64,000 nucleotides of DNA from Erysipelotrichaceae bacterium (GCA_017512285.1 JAFWGU010000004.1:1-64000); one strand, 5' to 3'; shown: positions 7,207 to 16,322, counted from the first letter of the stretch. A program made the numbers and translations. Notes: generated from the letters alone by a model not told the origin.

Positions 7207-8149
7207 TTGTTTCCTCCGTTGCTTCAACAACTGGCTCTGCAACTTCTATAGCTTCGCTTGCTGCAGGTGCATCAGCTGCTGGAGCTGCTTCCTTGTTTTC
7301 AAATCTACGTGGGCGACGATTATTACGTGCATTCTGCTGAGCTCTCTTCTCTTCGAAACGTGCTCTTCTTCTTCTCTCGTTTTCAGCAGCTACTTCCTGA
7401 ACATTGATGATGACATCTTCCATTGATACTTCTGGCTGTTCATCAGCAACATATGCGAATTCCAGTAATCCGCCCTTTGCTTCAACGATGGCATCTGCCA
7501 TGACGCCTACCAGTAACTTGATGGCCTTTACAGCATCATCGTTACCAGGAATAGCATAGTCAACCAATGCCGGGTCACAGTTTGTATCACAGATACCGAA
7601 TACAGGAATGTGTAGCTTTCTGGCTTCTAATACTGCATTGTAGTCTTCCTTAGGATCTACTACGAATACTGCATCCGGAAGCTTCTTCATTTCCTTGATA
7701 CCGCCTAAGAAGTTGTCCAGTTTAACCTTTTCCTTGGAGATCTGAGCAATTTCCTTCTTGGTGTAGTTACCTAAAGCATCGTTCTCTTCCATCTGTTCGA
7801 TTTCGAGCAGTCTTCTGATACGCTTCTGGATAGTACGGTAGTTAGTTAATGTACCGCCTAACCAACGCTGGGTAACATGGAATGAACCAGAACGTAAGGC
7901 CTCTTCCATAACGATGGCCTGAGCCTGCTTCTTTGTTCCGACAAACAGAACTCTTCCGCCCTTTTCAGCGATTGCCTTCATAGCACCGTAAGCTTCGTCA
8001 ACAGCATCAACTGTCTTAGCCAGGTCGATGATATGAACGCCATTCTTTGCTGCATAGATGTTAGCCTTCATTCTTGGGTCCCATCTTCTTGTCTGATGAC
8101 CGTAATGAACGCCAGCCTCCAGCAGTTTACGCATTGTAACAACTGTCAT
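7199..8149 (-). CDS. rpsB: 30S ribosomal protein S2
   Basis: This 316-residue protein begins [27 protein letters not shown], the S2 signature, and includes [28 protein letters not shown] and [12 protein letters not shown]. The last 60 residues form an Arg-rich stretch followed by an Ala/Glu-rich, probably disordered tail, longer than in Bacillus S2 (246 residues). AGAGG at 8159-8163, nine bases before ATG 8149, sets the start; the frame's upstream extension overlaps the untranslated leader. The ATG is about 120 bases from a promoter, leaving room for a regulatory leader. Confidence 0.97.
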   Translation of the reverse strand: MTVVTMRKLLEAGVHYGHQTRRWDPRMKANIYAAKNGVHIIDLAKTVDAVDEAYGAMKAIAEKGGRVLFVGTKKQAQAIVMEEALRSGSFHVTQRWLGGTLTNYRTIQKRIRRLLEIEQMEENDALGNYTKKEIAQISKEKVKLDNFLGGIKEMKKLPDAVFVVDPKEDYNAVLEARKLHIPVFGICDTNCDPALVDYAIPGNDDAVKAIKLLVGVMADAIVEAKGGLLEFAYVADEQPEVSMEDVIINVQEVAAENERRRRARFEEKRAQQNARNNRRPRRFENKEAAPAADAPAASEAIEVAEPVVEATEETNE

Positions 8150-8265
8150 TTCTTTTTTCCTCTCTTTCCGTTGTTCCTCCACCATTTCCAACAGTATTAA
8201 CACCATCAAGGGTTGGATGATGCACGGAATACTGAATCCATGGTGTGTGTAAAGCACAAAGTGCC
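8150..8265 (-). promoter_or_regulatory. rpsB 5' leader with crossing complementary segments
   Basis: The leader has three pairs of complementary segments in the same order on the RNA: ACACCAT (8246-8240), AGTATT (8233-8228) and CCAAC (8216-8212), then ATGGTGT (8206-8200), AATACT (8198-8193) and GTTGG (8192-8188). They cross rather than nest, so a pseudoknot or alternative folds are possible. An S2-binding regulatory RNA is inferred, not shown. Confidence 0.35.
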
Positions 8266-8271
8266 TTATAG

Positions 8272-8299
8272 ATTATAGCATAAAACAAACTCTTGTGAA
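8272..8299 (-). promoter_or_regulatory. rpsB promoter
   Basis: On the minus strand, TTCACA (8299-8294), a 16-base spacer and TATAAT (8277-8272). This is the best promoter upstream of rpsB-tsf. Confidence 0.65.
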
Positions 8300-8314
8300 G
8301 AGGCATTCGTACTG

Positions 8315-8340
8315 AAAAACAGCCTTTTTTCAGGCTGTTT
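8315..8340 (-). terminator. Terminator of the lipoprotein gene
   Basis: AAAACAGCC and GGCTGTTTT arms lie directly after the lipoprotein stop (8341), with a T tract in the minus-strand direction. It insulates the lipoprotein gene from rpsB. Confidence 0.75.
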
Positions 8341-9057
8341 TCACTGTTTCTGCACGTATTGGTCCAGCATGTATTTCATCAGGGTCACCTTGATTTCTCC
8401 CAGAGCCCTGAATCCGTCTTCCGGAAGACCTTCGGTGAAATCCTCAATATATTCATCATTCACCCTGAAACTGAAATATTCGCATCTGCCGTCAATGGGT
8501 TCCAGATCATCCCTGCTGTTCCAGTTTACCATGTCATATTTCTCCATCACGGCTTCAATGTCGCTGATGAGAGCATCAGGTACCAGATACCTGTTTATTT
8601 TCTGATCCCTGCTGTCACCGTCGACGGTTTCTATCATCAGGAGTTTCCCTTCTTCAGTAGTGAACACCTGAACGCAATAATAAGGTCTTGCCACCGGCAT
8701 GCCGACGACTCTGTCATAGTACTCATAGAGCAGAATCCCCTTTCCCTCATTGATTCCGGAGATGTTTCTGCTGACGACCCTGATGGTAATGTCATGGGCC
8801 GGCATGATGAAACTGTAGTCAATGGTATCACTGTCGTAGCCGGTTTCATACAGCGGTTCACCATCAAGGTAGACATCCTGGATCTCATCCATTACCGGAT
8901 ACAGCTTGAGAGTCACCTTCTGCCCCTCGCGGTAGCTGTCTGCGGCATTGGCAAAGGCCTTCTTACTGTTACCGTAGTCCACATTGTATTTCTTCTTGCA
9001 GCCTGTAAATCCAAAAATCATGACAGTCACCAAAATGATAATTATGCTTTTCTTCAT
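8341..9057 (-). CDS. Lipoprotein of unknown function with an MPxHD-type repeat domain
   Basis: This 238-residue protein has a lipoprotein signal peptide: a hydrophobic N terminus and lipobox FTGC with Cys20 as the lipidated residue. Residues about 40-95 (YREGQKVTLKLYP, VYLDGEPLYE, FIMPAHDITIRVVSRN) resemble a small beta domain, seen in many secreted Bacillota proteins, built around a YxxGxxV strand and an MPxHDxxI strand. The rest is not recognised. It sits between xerC and rpsB, where Bacillus carries hslVU and codY. AAGGAT lies seven bases before ATG 9057, and a separate extended -10 promoter precedes it. Confidence 0.75.
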   Translation of the reverse strand: MKKSIIIILVTVMIFGFTGCKKKYNVDYGNSKKAFANAADSYREGQKVTLKLYPVMDEIQDVYLDGEPLYETGYDSDTIDYSFIMPAHDITIRVVSRNISGINEGKGILLYEYYDRVVGMPVARPYYCVQVFTTEEGKLLMIETVDGDSRDQKINRYLVPDALISDIEAVMEKYDMVNWNSRDDLEPIDGRCEYFSFRVNDEYIEDFTEGLPEDGFRALGEIKVTLMKYMLDQYVQKQ

Positions 9058-9077
9058 ATCATCAATCCTTTAACTAG

Positions 9078-9086
9078 ATTTTACCA
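9078..9086 (-). promoter_or_regulatory. Extended -10 promoter of the lipoprotein gene
   Basis: TGG-TAAAAT (hexamer 9083-9078 on the minus strand) lies directly after the xerC terminator tail and about 20 bases before ATG 9057. No -35 box is evident. Confidence 0.45.
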
Positions 9087-9112
9087 TAAAAAAAGCTGAC
9101 CTCAGTCAGCAT
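9087..9112 (-). terminator. xerC terminator overlapping its stop codon
   Basis: GCTGAC and GTCAGC arms with a TGAG loop and seven T on the minus strand. The hairpin starts inside the last codons of xerC. Confidence 0.75.
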
Positions 9113-10010
9113 TGTTCTCATTGAAGGCCTTATCATAGGCATCTCTGAGATGTTCAGTGGTAATGTGCGTATAGATCTGCGTCGTTGACAGATTTGAGTG
9201 TCCCAGTAATTCCTGTACCACTCTCAAGTCTACCCCGGCATCCAGCAGATGCGTCGCAAAGGAATGTCTAAGAGTGTGCGGGTGAAGCTTGAACGGCAGG
9301 CCGTTATCCCTTACCGTCTTATCCAGCAGATATTCTATTCCTCTGGTAGTCAGCTTCTTACCGTTTCTGTTTACGAATACATAAGGGCAGTCATCACTGA
9401 CATATCTTGCCCTGATGTTCCTAATGTACTTTTCCAGAAGATCACTGATGATCTGATAGAATGGTACGATCCTGGCCTTGGAGCCCTTGCCTACTACCCT
9501 TATGACTCTGTCGGCAAAGTCAATGTCCTCGATCTTCAGATCGGCTGCCTCGGAGACACGGAGTCCGCATCCGTACATCGTCTCAAACAGCGCCCTGTTA
9601 CGGTAACCCAGATCATCATTCAGATCAAAGCACTTCAGCAGGGTATCGACCTCATCCTCAAAGAGATAGTCCGGCAGTCTGTTCTTCGGCACCGAGATGC
9701 TCACCGAGGCAAAAGGATTTGAATCGGTGATCTTCATCATTGTCAGATATTTGAAGAAGCTGCGCAATGAGGACAGATTTCTTGCGATGCTCCGGCTGGA
9801 CAGTGTCTTTCCGTTGAACTGGGAAGTTCTCAGATGACTTACGTAGCCCATTACCACGTAACGGTCGGTATCCTTTACATCCGTCACTCCTTCAGAGTTC
9901 AGGTATTCCATGAAGCGGTGAATGTCGCGATAATAGCTTTCTTTGGTATGCTCGCTGCCGCTGTTGGACGTATCAACGTAGATCAGGAAATCTTCAAGAA
10001 GCTTATCCAT
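9102..10010 (-). CDS. xerC: Tyrosine recombinase XerC
   Basis: This 302-residue site-specific recombinase resolves chromosome dimers together with XerD. An N-terminal SAM-like DNA-binding domain covers residues 1-90. The catalytic residues are visible: Arg151 (GCGLRVSE), Lys175 (VVGKGSKAR), His245 and Arg248 (HPHTLRHSFATH), His271 (LGHSNLSTTQ) and Tyr280 (IYTH). Length fits XerC/XerD. Location directly after trmFO (one base gap) matches codV/xerC in Bacillus, which supports XerC rather than an integrase; no attachment site or phage genes are near. A terminator overlaps its end. Confidence 0.9.
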   Translation of the reverse strand: MDKLLEDFLIYVDTSNSGSEHTKESYYRDIHRFMEYLNSEGVTDVKDTDRYVVMGYVSHLRTSQFNGKTLSSRSIARNLSSLRSFFKYLTMMKITDSNPFASVSISVPKNRLPDYLFEDEVDTLLKCFDLNDDLGYRNRALFETMYGCGLRVSEAADLKIEDIDFADRVIRVVGKGSKARIVPFYQIISDLLEKYIRNIRARYVSDDCPYVFVNRNGKKLTTRGIEYLLDKTVRDNGLPFKLHPHTLRHSFATHLLDAGVDLRVVQELLGHSNLSTTQIYTHITTEHLRDAYDKAFNENNAD

Positions 10011-10011
10011 C

Positions 10012-11304
10012 TTACCACTCCATTGCGTACTCTCTGATTATCGGCAGTGCCTGGGTACTGTAGGCTTCCTTGCGGTTGCTCTTGGGCACGTAGTGTTCCA
10101 GATTGAATATGCCGAAGTTGGCGTTCATCGGCTGAAAGTTATCCGGCGAAGCATGAGTTATGTAATGCGCCATGGCACCCATCATCGTGGTATTCGGCAG
10201 TGTCACCAGCGGTTCTCCCAGCATCAGGCATGCCATGTTATGGCCGGCCAGTAATCCGCTGGCAGCTGATTCACAATAGCCCTCAACCCCGGTCATCTGT
10301 CCGGCAAAGAACAGGTCGTTTCTTAATCTGGCCTGATATGTCGGTAACAGTACTTCCGGTGACTTAATAAAGGTATTTCTGTGCATGACACCGTATCTGA
10401 CGATCTCACAGTTTTCCAGTCCGGGAATCATTGAGAATACTCTCTTCTGTTCTCCCCATTTCAGATGTGTCTGGAATCCAACGATGTTATACAGCGTTCC
10501 GACGGCATTATCCTGTCTTAACTGTACGACGGCATACGGCTTGGCACCGTTATGCCCCAGTCCTACCGGCTTAAGGGGTCCGAAGGTCAGCGTCTGAGGT
10601 CCTCTCTTGGCCATGACCTCGATCGGCATGCATCCCTCAAAATATATTTCCTTGTCAACCCCGTGCACCTCAGCGGTCTCGGCATTGATCAGTTCGTTGT
10701 AAAAGCGGTCAAACTGCTCCCTGTCCATCGGACAGTTGATGTAGTCTGCGTCTCCCTTGTCATATCTGCTCTTGTAGTAGGCAACATCCATGTTGATGGA
10801 TTCCTTAGTAACAATTGGAGCAGCGGCATCAAAGAAATACAGTGAATCCTGATTCAGAACTCTTTTTATTTCGTTGGCCAGCGGTTCGCTTGTCAATGGA
10901 CCTGTTGCGATTATCACCGGCCCTTCAGGTATCTCGGTTATCTCTTCATTCACGACTTCAACCAAAGGATGATTTCTGATGAAGTCCGTGATCTCTCTGG
11001 CAAACGGTTCTCTGTCTACCGCCAGTGCGCTTCCTGCCGGTACGCTGTGAGCATCAGCTGATTTCATGATCAGAGAATCCAGTATTCTCATTTCTTCCTT
11101 CAGCAGGCCTACCGCATTTGTCAGCATATTGCTTCTGAGGCTGTTAGAACAGACGAGTTCGCTGAAATCACCGGTATGATGGGCACCGGTGGATTTCTGA
11201 GGTCTCATTTCATACAAGGTCACCAGGATGCCCTTTCTGACCAGCTGCCAGGTTGCCTCACAGCCTGCCAGTCCGGCTCCTATGACCTTAACTCTTCTTT
11301 GCAT
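10012..11304 (-). CDS. trmFO: tRNA m5U54 methyltransferase TrmFO (folate/FAD dependent)
   Basis: This 430-residue flavoprotein methylates U54 in the T-loop of tRNA using methylene-tetrahydrofolate. The N terminus [16 protein letters not shown] is the FAD-binding Rossmann motif; [16 protein letters not shown] and the C-terminal NANFGIF segment are typical of TrmFO (formerly Gid). Start choice: [11 protein letters not shown] at 11304 is preceded by GAAAGGGCAG; the longer frame would run far into topA. The start overlaps the topA end by 17 bases, and the stop is one base from the xerC ATG, so topA-trmFO-xerC is one translationally coupled unit. Confidence 0.96.
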   Translation of the reverse strand: MQRRVKVIGAGLAGCEATWQLVRKGILVTLYEMRPQKSTGAHHTGDFSELVCSNSLRSNMLTNAVGLLKEEMRILDSLIMKSADAHSVPAGSALAVDREPFAREITDFIRNHPLVEVVNEEITEIPEGPVIIATGPLTSEPLANEIKRVLNQDSLYFFDAAAPIVTKESINMDVAYYKSRYDKGDADYINCPMDREQFDRFYNELINAETAEVHGVDKEIYFEGCMPIEVMAKRGPQTLTFGPLKPVGLGHNGAKPYAVVQLRQDNAVGTLYNIVGFQTHLKWGEQKRVFSMIPGLENCEIVRYGVMHRNTFIKSPEVLLPTYQARLRNDLFFAGQMTGVEGYCESAASGLLAGHNMACLMLGEPLVTLPNTTMMGAMAHYITHASPDNFQPMNANFGIFNLEHYVPKSNRKEAYSTQALPIIREYAMEW

Positions 11305-13318
11305 AACTGCCCTTTCTGCGGAAGAAACGCCTTGGAGCGCTGCCGTCACTCTTGATGTACTTGCAGGTCGGATAGTTTGAACAGCCGACGAACGTCTGTC
11401 CGTATCTGTTCTTTCTTCTTACTAACGGTGAACCGCATTCCGGACAGGCCTCACCCGTTTCCTCAGGTGCTTCCTTCGGCATGTTGGAAGTGTACTTGCA
11501 GCTCGGGAAGTTTGAACATGAGATGAACTTGCCGTATCTTCCCGTTCTGATCACCAGTTCCCCGCCGCATAACGGACAGATTTCTCCCGTTGCCTGCGGT
11601 GCCAGCTTTTCCATGTCTGCATAGGCCTTGTCCATTAACGGCATGAAGTCCTTGTAGAATTTCTTCAGTTCCTTTACGTGGTCAGCCTTGCCTTCGGCTA
11701 TCTTATCCAGTTCAGTCTCCATCTTGGCAGTATACGTTGTATTGATGATCGATGAGAAGAACTCGTCCAGCTTGCGGGTCGTCAGTACGCCCTGCTCCGT
11801 TGGAACGAATACTCTGGTCCTGCCGCCTTCTGAACTCTTTTCCAGAGTTACGTATTCTCTCTGCTGGATCGTATCGATGATCGTGGCATAGGTAGAAGGT
11901 CTGCCGATGCCGTTTCTTTCCATTTCCTCAATGAGTCTGGCTTCAGTGTATCTTGGTTTCGGTTCAGTGAAGTGCTGCTTGGTCTCGATATCCCTGGCTG
12001 TCAGCTGCTGATCCTTCTTCATTTCTGGCAGTTCATCCTCAGTGTTTTTTTCAAACTCGCCATAGACCTTCTGATAACCGTCAAACACCTGAGTCTGACC
12101 GGTGGTAACGAACTCATAGATGTCATTCTTCAGAGTTATCGTCTTGTGTCTGTACTTGGCATCAGCCATCATGGCTGCCAGTGCTCTGTAGTATATCAGC
12201 CTGTAAAGCTTGTATTCATCATTTGTCAGATATTCCTTGATGCTTTCCGGTGTATTTTCAATGCTTGTCGGTCTGATGGCCTCGTGAGCATCCTGAGCAT
12301 TCTTTCCGGTCTTTGCCTTGTAATATCCGGCATATTCCTTGCCATAGTTTTCAACGATGTAGCGATATCCCTGAGCCAGGAATACGTCACTCATTCTGAC
12401 GCTGTCAGTACGCATGTAGGTGATCAGACCGGTAAGTCCGGTTGAAATGCTGATGCCTTCATACAGTCTCTGAGCGACCTGCATGGTCTTCTTACTTGTA
12501 AAGTACAGCTTTGTTGCGGCATCCTGCTGCAGCTTGCTGGTGGTGTATGGCGGATTAGGCTTGTGAGCTTTTATATGTTCATCAACTGCTGCAACGGTAA
12601 ACGGTCCTTCAAGACACTTGTCCTTTATCTTCTGGGCATCGGCTTCCGTCTTGATGTCCTTATCGCCAAGCTTGACGTCATTGATCTTGGACAGCTTGGA
12701 CTTGAAATTCTTCTTGTCTTCTTTGAATAATGCCGTTACGCTCCAGTATTCTTCCGGAACGAAGGCCTTGATCTCATCTTCACGGTCAACGATCAGCTTA
12801 AGGGCTACTGACTGTACGCGTCCAGCTGACTTTGACTTGATCTTGCTTTTTAACAGATTGGAAAGCTTGAAGCCGATGATCCTGTCCAGGATCCTTCTGG
12901 CTTCCTGAGAATATACCATCTGCATGTCAACCTTGCTGGGATGCCCGATGGCTTCAGTAACGACAGGCTTGGTGATTTCATTGAACACTACTCTGTTATT
13001 GTCATCCAGAGACAGATCAAAGCGGTTGGCAATGTGCCAGGCAATGGCCTCTCCCTCACGGTCCGGGTCTGTTGCCAGATAAACACTGTCAGCCTTTTTT
13101 ATCTTCTTTTCCAGATCTTCAATTACGTCCTTCTTGTCCGGACTGTCAATGTAAGTTGGTTTGAAGTCATTGTCAACATCAACGCCAAGTCCGCCTTTGC
13201 CGCTGGTTGCCAGATCTCTGATGTGTCCTTTTGAGGACACGACCTGATAGCCCTTGCCGAGGTACTTCTCAATGGTCTTGGCCTTTGATGGCGATTCAAC
13301 TATTACCAATTTGCTCAT
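11288..13318 (-). CDS. topA: DNA topoisomerase I (type IA)
   Basis: This 676-residue enzyme relaxes negative supercoils. The Toprim domain has [17 protein letters not shown] at the N terminus and DPDREGE at 84-90; the catalytic tyrosine is Tyr301 in LITYMRTDS. Two C-terminal zinc-finger domains are present (CPLCGG...CSNFPSC and CPECGS...CSNYPTC), followed by a basic tail. Start: ATG 13318, 12 bases after AGGAG, begins the conserved [10 protein letters not shown]; the frame extends ten codons further without support. Order dprA-topA-trmFO is conserved in Bacillota. A TTTACA/TATATA promoter lies upstream. Confidence 0.97.
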   Translation of the reverse strand: MSKLVIVESPSKAKTIEKYLGKGYQVVSSKGHIRDLATSGKGGLGVDVDNDFKPTYIDSPDKKDVIEDLEKKIKKADSVYLATDPDREGEAIAWHIANRFDLSLDDNNRVVFNEITKPVVTEAIGHPSKVDMQMVYSQEARRILDRIIGFKLSNLLKSKIKSKSAGRVQSVALKLIVDREDEIKAFVPEEYWSVTALFKEDKKNFKSKLSKINDVKLGDKDIKTEADAQKIKDKCLEGPFTVAAVDEHIKAHKPNPPYTTSKLQQDAATKLYFTSKKTMQVAQRLYEGISISTGLTGLITYMRTDSVRMSDVFLAQGYRYIVENYGKEYAGYYKAKTGKNAQDAHEAIRPTSIENTPESIKEYLTNDEYKLYRLIYYRALAAMMADAKYRHKTITLKNDIYEFVTTGQTQVFDGYQKVYGEFEKNTEDELPEMKKDQQLTARDIETKQHFTEPKPRYTEARLIEEMERNGIGRPSTYATIIDTIQQREYVTLEKSSEGGRTRVFVPTEQGVLTTRKLDEFFSSIINTTYTAKMETELDKIAEGKADHVKELKKFYKDFMPLMDKAYADMEKLAPQATGEICPLCGGELVIRTGRYGKFISCSNFPSCKYTSNMPKEAPEETGEACPECGSPLVRRKNRYGQTFVGCSNYPTCKYIKSDGSAPRRFFRRKGSYAKKS

Positions 13319-13370
13319 AAAAATCAATCTCCTGCCTGTATAAATCAAATGTTATTTTAAATGAATTAAA

Positions 13371-13398
13371 TATATATCACTATATTCGGTGTTGTAAA
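13371..13398 (-). promoter_or_regulatory. Probable topA promoter
   Basis: On the minus strand, TTTACA (13398-13393), a 16-base spacer and TATATA (13376-13371), with the topA ATG about 50 bases downstream. The surrounding 60 bases are very AT rich. Confidence 0.45.
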
Positions 13399-13403
13399 GT
13401 TTT

Positions 13404-14129
13404 TTACTGATAATCTATCAGAATCATGTTGGCTCCCAACTGCAGTAATCTGTTGCATCCGCTGCCGTTAACGTCGGTAAGTCTGTGAGGAACGGCATAT
13501 ATGTCTCTGCCCAGATCAAGGGCATGACGAACTGTGATCATGGACCCGCTTCTGATCCTGGCTTCCGGAACGATGACTGCTTCAGACAGGGCTGCGATGA
13601 TCCGGTTACGAAACGGAAAGTTCTCCCTATGGCATCTCGTGGATGCCGGATATTCGCTGATCAGCAGCTGTTCCTCAGCCATTTTTTCATAGAGCTGCCG
13701 GCTACCTTCGGGATAGATGACATCAACACCGTTGCCAAGCACGCCAATCGTCTTACAGGCGTTCTTGTGGGCGACGCTGTCAATTCCCCTGGCCATCCCG
13801 GAAACGACCGTAAAATCGTTTCTGAGCGCTCTGACGATGCTTCTGGTGCATAATTCCCCGTATTCACTGCAGTCACGGCTGCCGACCACGGCAACCTTCC
13901 TGCCCTTCAGTAATGTCGGATCTCCCCGGTAAAAGAGAACATATGGCGGATACTTTAGTTCCAGTAATTCCGGCGGGTAGTCATCGTCAAAAACGGTAAT
14001 GGCATCCTGCAGGGGTATTTCATCACTGATCTCTTCCTGTTCTTCCAGGGCTTTCCTTATCTTGAAGAATCTGCCCTCATGTCTTATTGCCAGCCTGATA
14101 AGATAATCTCTCATGACAATCATTATCAT
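13404..14129 (-). CDS. dprA: DNA processing protein DprA (Smf)
   Basis: DprA loads RecA on incoming single-stranded DNA during transformation. The Rossmann-like core has VAVVGSRDCSEYG, VVSGMARGIDSVAHKNA, GVLGNGVDVIYPEGS, ISEYP, and FRNRIIAALSEAVIVPEA. With a start at 14129 the protein has 241 residues, shorter than Bacillus DprA (297), with only a reduced N-terminal part and no C-terminal winged helix. Start choice is uncertain: AGGAAAG (14147-14141) lies 11 bases before ATG 14129, while ATG 14123 and 14114 are also in frame. All three sit in or between the arms of an 11-base inverted repeat. It follows rnhB by 16 bases. Confidence 0.88.
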   Translation of the reverse strand: MIMIVMRDYLIRLAIRHEGRFFKIRKALEEQEEISDEIPLQDAITVFDDDYPPELLELKYPPYVLFYRGDPTLLKGRKVAVVGSRDCSEYGELCTRSIVRALRNDFTVVSGMARGIDSVAHKNACKTIGVLGNGVDVIYPEGSRQLYEKMAEEQLLISEYPASTRCHRENFPFRNRIIAALSEAVIVPEARIRSGSMITVRHALDLGRDIYAVPHRLTDVNGSGCNRLLQLGANMILIDYQ

Positions 14130-14136
14130 GAGAGAT
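14106..14136 (-). promoter_or_regulatory. Perfect 11-base inverted repeat across the dprA start codons
   Basis: ATCTCTCATGA (14106-14116) and TCATGAGAGAT (14126-14136) are exact complements separated by nine bases. In mRNA this forms a stable hairpin whose arms each contain a candidate dprA ATG (14129 and 14114), with a third ATG (14123) in the loop, so it could hold back translation of dprA. Confidence 0.55.
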
Positions 14137-14145
14137 GATTCTTTC

Positions 14146-14754
14146 CTAAAACAGTCTGTCCTGCATCGCCTCAAATACCGGACGGTATGAATGGCGGTGT
14201 ATCGGCGTTACCCCATACTTTTCCAGAGCCTCCAGGTGAGCCTTGGTGCCGTAACCCTTGTGTCTGGCAAATCCGTATTCGGGATATATCTTATCGTATT
14301 CATACATGATCCTGTCTCTGGTCACCTTGGCTAAGATGCTGGCTGCGGCGATATTGCAGCTGAGGGTATCACCCTTGATCAGGGATATTACCTTCTTGTC
14401 TATGTAGAGATCTACGGCATCGGTGAGAACGATATCCACCGGAGCCTTCAGGGCTATTTCCGTCATGGCCTTGCGGTCTGCTTCCAGGATGTTGAGCCTG
14501 TCTATCTCCTCAGGTTCTACTATCTTTATCTCGTAAAAGAGAGCATCTCTGATGATGATGTCATAGAGTGCTTCCCTCTTCTTTTCCGTCAGCTGCTTGG
14601 AGTCATTGATGTCTCCTGAATCATAGCCCTCAGGAAAGACGACACCGGCAACTACCAGCGGCCCTGCCAATGGTCCTCTGCCGGCCTCATCCAGACCGAC
14701 TACCAGTTTTCCCTGACTCCAGTATTCATTTTCGTACCTGTTTTCAGTCTTCAT
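14146..14754 (-). CDS. rnhB: Ribonuclease HII
   Basis: This 202-residue enzyme removes ribonucleotides from DNA-RNA junctions and R-loops. The catalytic acidic residues begin with Asp22-Glu23 in GLDEAGRGPLAGP; a further aspartate is in DIVLTDAVDL, and KGDTLSCNIAAASILAKVTRD is the conserved central block. Length is normal for RNase HII. It overlaps the end of rbgA by 11 bases, which is the conserved rbgA-rnhB pair of Bacillota. The stop TAG overlaps the AGGAAAG ribosome binding site of dprA, suggesting coupled translation. Confidence 0.96.
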   Translation of the reverse strand: MKTENRYENEYWSQGKLVVGLDEAGRGPLAGPLVVAGVVFPEGYDSGDINDSKQLTEKKREALYDIIIRDALFYEIKIVEPEEIDRLNILEADRKAMTEIALKAPVDIVLTDAVDLYIDKKVISLIKGDTLSCNIAAASILAKVTRDRIMYEYDKIYPEYGFARHKGYGTKAHLEALEKYGVTPIHRHSYRPVFEAMQDRLF

Positions 14755-15613
14755 CCGGTTTCTCCCAGCTTATGGTACCGATTAGACCATCTCTAAGCTC
14801 ATTAAGGTAGACCGCTTCTGTTCTCTCAATGTCCAGTGTTCCCTCAGCGTCAAGAAAATGGCGTGCCTCGGCTATCCTTTCCAGTACGATATGAGGATCA
14901 TCTGACAGTTCGATGCCATATCTGCTGACCAGCATCTGAGGCTTATTGGCCAGGATGTAGCGTATTGAATAGATGACCAGCTCGCTCATCGGCAGAACAT
15001 TGTCACTTATTGAACCGCATAATGCCAGCTTCATGGCCACTTCCTGATCCTCGAACTTCGGCCATAATACGCCCGGGGTATCCAGCAAGGCTACATCAGG
15101 TGAGACCTTGATCCACTGCAGGGACTTCGTTACACCGGGATGATCTGCCGTTTTGGCCATCTTCTTGCGGGATACACTGTTGATCAGCGTGCTCTTGCCG
15201 ACATTGGGAATGCCGACGACCATGGCCTTGATCTCCACGTGCTTCATGCCTCTGGCCTTCTGTTTGGCGATCTTTTCCTTCATTACCTCCTGACAGGCAG
15301 CGGAAATGATCTTGTTGACGGGATCATGAATGAGGTCCAGAGCGATGGTCTTATGGCCGTCACGGGCAAAACGTGATACCCACCTTGCGGTAATATCACT
15401 GTCAGCTCTGTCTTTCTTGGCCAGAACGATCAGTCTCGGCTTACTGCCGATGATCTCGTTCAGTACGGGATTGATCGAACCGTTGGGCATGCGGGCATCG
15501 CGAAGCTCGATGACCATGTCTACAAGCCTGATCTTTTCCTGCATTTCCCTTCTGGCCTTGGCCATGTGGCCGGGATACCAGTTAATGCTGGCGCTCTGTA
15601 TGTTCTCACTCAT
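14744..15613 (-). CDS. rbgA: Ribosome biogenesis GTPase RbgA (YlqF)
   Basis: This 289-residue circularly permuted GTPase is needed for late assembly of the 50S subunit. The motif order is permuted as expected: G4 (LAKKDRAD) comes before G1 (GIPNVGKST) and G3 (LLDTPGVLWP). INWYPGHMAKARR at the N terminus is the RbgA signature. The frame starts at a GTG three codons upstream, but AAAGGTG is better placed for ATG 15613. A probable promoter lies between the lepB terminator and this gene. It is followed by rnhB with an 11-base overlap. Confidence 0.95.
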   Translation of the reverse strand: MSENIQSASINWYPGHMAKARREMQEKIRLVDMVIELRDARMPNGSINPVLNEIIGSKPRLIVLAKKDRADSDITARWVSRFARDGHKTIALDLIHDPVNKIISAACQEVMKEKIAKQKARGMKHVEIKAMVVGIPNVGKSTLINSVSRKKMAKTADHPGVTKSLQWIKVSPDVALLDTPGVLWPKFEDQEVAMKLALCGSISDNVLPMSELVIYSIRYILANKPQMLVSRYGIELSDDPHIVLERIAEARHFLDAEGTLDIERTEAVYLNELRDGLIGTISWEKPDED

Positions 15614-15637
15614 ATTTAACACCTTTATCTATTCAAT

Positions 15638-15666
15638 ACTACATTAAGTCCCTATATGCTTGTCAA
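15638..15666 (-). promoter_or_regulatory. Possible rbgA promoter
   Basis: TTGACA (15666-15661 on the minus strand) starts right after the lepB terminator tail. A weak -10 (TGTAGT) follows at 17 bases. The -35 is consensus; the -10 is poor. Confidence 0.4.
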
Positions 15667-15673
15667 ATGAAAA

Positions 15674-15693
15674 AATCTCTCAGACGAGAGATT
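15674..15693 (-). terminator. lepB terminator
   Basis: AATCTCTC and GAGAGATT arms with an AGAC/GTCT loop, followed by a T tract on the minus strand. The 5' arm touches the lepB stop codon. Confidence 0.7.
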
Positions 15694-16298
15694 CAGTGGT
15701 TGATGTAGCCGAATTCACTGAACGGAAACAGTACCAGTATGCCAACCGACTTGATCTTCTTGGCACTGAAAGGTCCGTACACGCGGGAGTCAGCCGATAC
15801 TATCCGGTTATCTCCCATGCAGAAGTACTCGTCTTCGCCAAGGGTGAACTTGAAGTCATTGGTAAAGACATCGCTGTGTACCCTGGCCTTTTCCTGTTCA
15901 ACGTATTCACTGTCAAGGAAGTCCTGTTCATAGGCTTCGCCGTTGACGTACAGAACGTCATTTTTGAATTCTATCGTTTCTCCCGGCAGGCCTATGACTC
16001 GCTTGATGAGATCTTCCTTCTTTTCATCGAGACGAATGACGACGACATCAAAACGATCGATACCGCTGATGTTTCTGGTAACGATGCTGGAAAATCCAAT
16101 TAAGCCGTCCTTGACCTGCGGATGCATGCTTGAGCCCTGAACCTGAACCGGTCTGAAGAAGAAGGTCGTAATCAGAAAGCACGTAATGAATGTAACCACT
16201 ACGGTCTTCAGTATGTCCTTTATGTCTTCCCATTCCATCATCAGGAACATGGCACAGGCAGCCAGAAGATCAACGAGCCTGTCCTTTACTGATGTCAT
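15693..16298 (-). CDS. lepB: Signal peptidase I
   Basis: This 201-residue membrane protease cleaves signal peptides from exported proteins. One membrane segment (about residues 29-47, ILKTVVVTFITCFLITTFF) is followed by the extracytoplasmic catalytic domain with nucleophile Ser57 (GSSMHP) and general base Lys99 (IKRVIGLPGE). GDNR and ADSRVYGPF (box E) complete the family pattern. The single membrane anchor is the Gram-positive type. It lies between rplS and rbgA, as in many Bacillota. AAAGGAGA is upstream of ATG 16298. Several lipoproteins in the window would instead need signal peptidase II, which is not here. Confidence 0.95.
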   Translation of the reverse strand: MTSVKDRLVDLLAACAMFLMMEWEDIKDILKTVVVTFITCFLITTFFFRPVQVQGSSMHPQVKDGLIGFSSIVTRNISGIDRFDVVVIRLDEKKEDLIKRVIGLPGETIEFKNDVLYVNGEAYEQDFLDSEYVEQEKARVHSDVFTNDFKFTLGEDEYFCMGDNRIVSADSRVYGPFSAKKIKSVGILVLFPFSEFGYINH

Positions 16299-16322
16299 CT
16301 TGTCATTTCTCCTTTAGTAATA

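Noticed and set aside
8359-9099. Long plus-strand open frame (246 codons) opposite the lipoprotein gene
   Set aside because: It is a shadow of the minus-strand gene, which has a lipobox, ribosome binding site and terminator; the plus frame has none of these and no recognisable domain.
9102-10010. Integrase of a mobile element
   Set aside because: Tyrosine recombinase sits in the conserved topA-trmFO-xerC order, with no attachment-site repeats or phage genes around.
13319-13348. Upstream extension of topA, and similar extensions of rpsB, tsf, rpsP, rpsO and trmFO
   Set aside because: In each case the conserved N terminus and a well-spaced ribosome binding site lie at the internal ATG.
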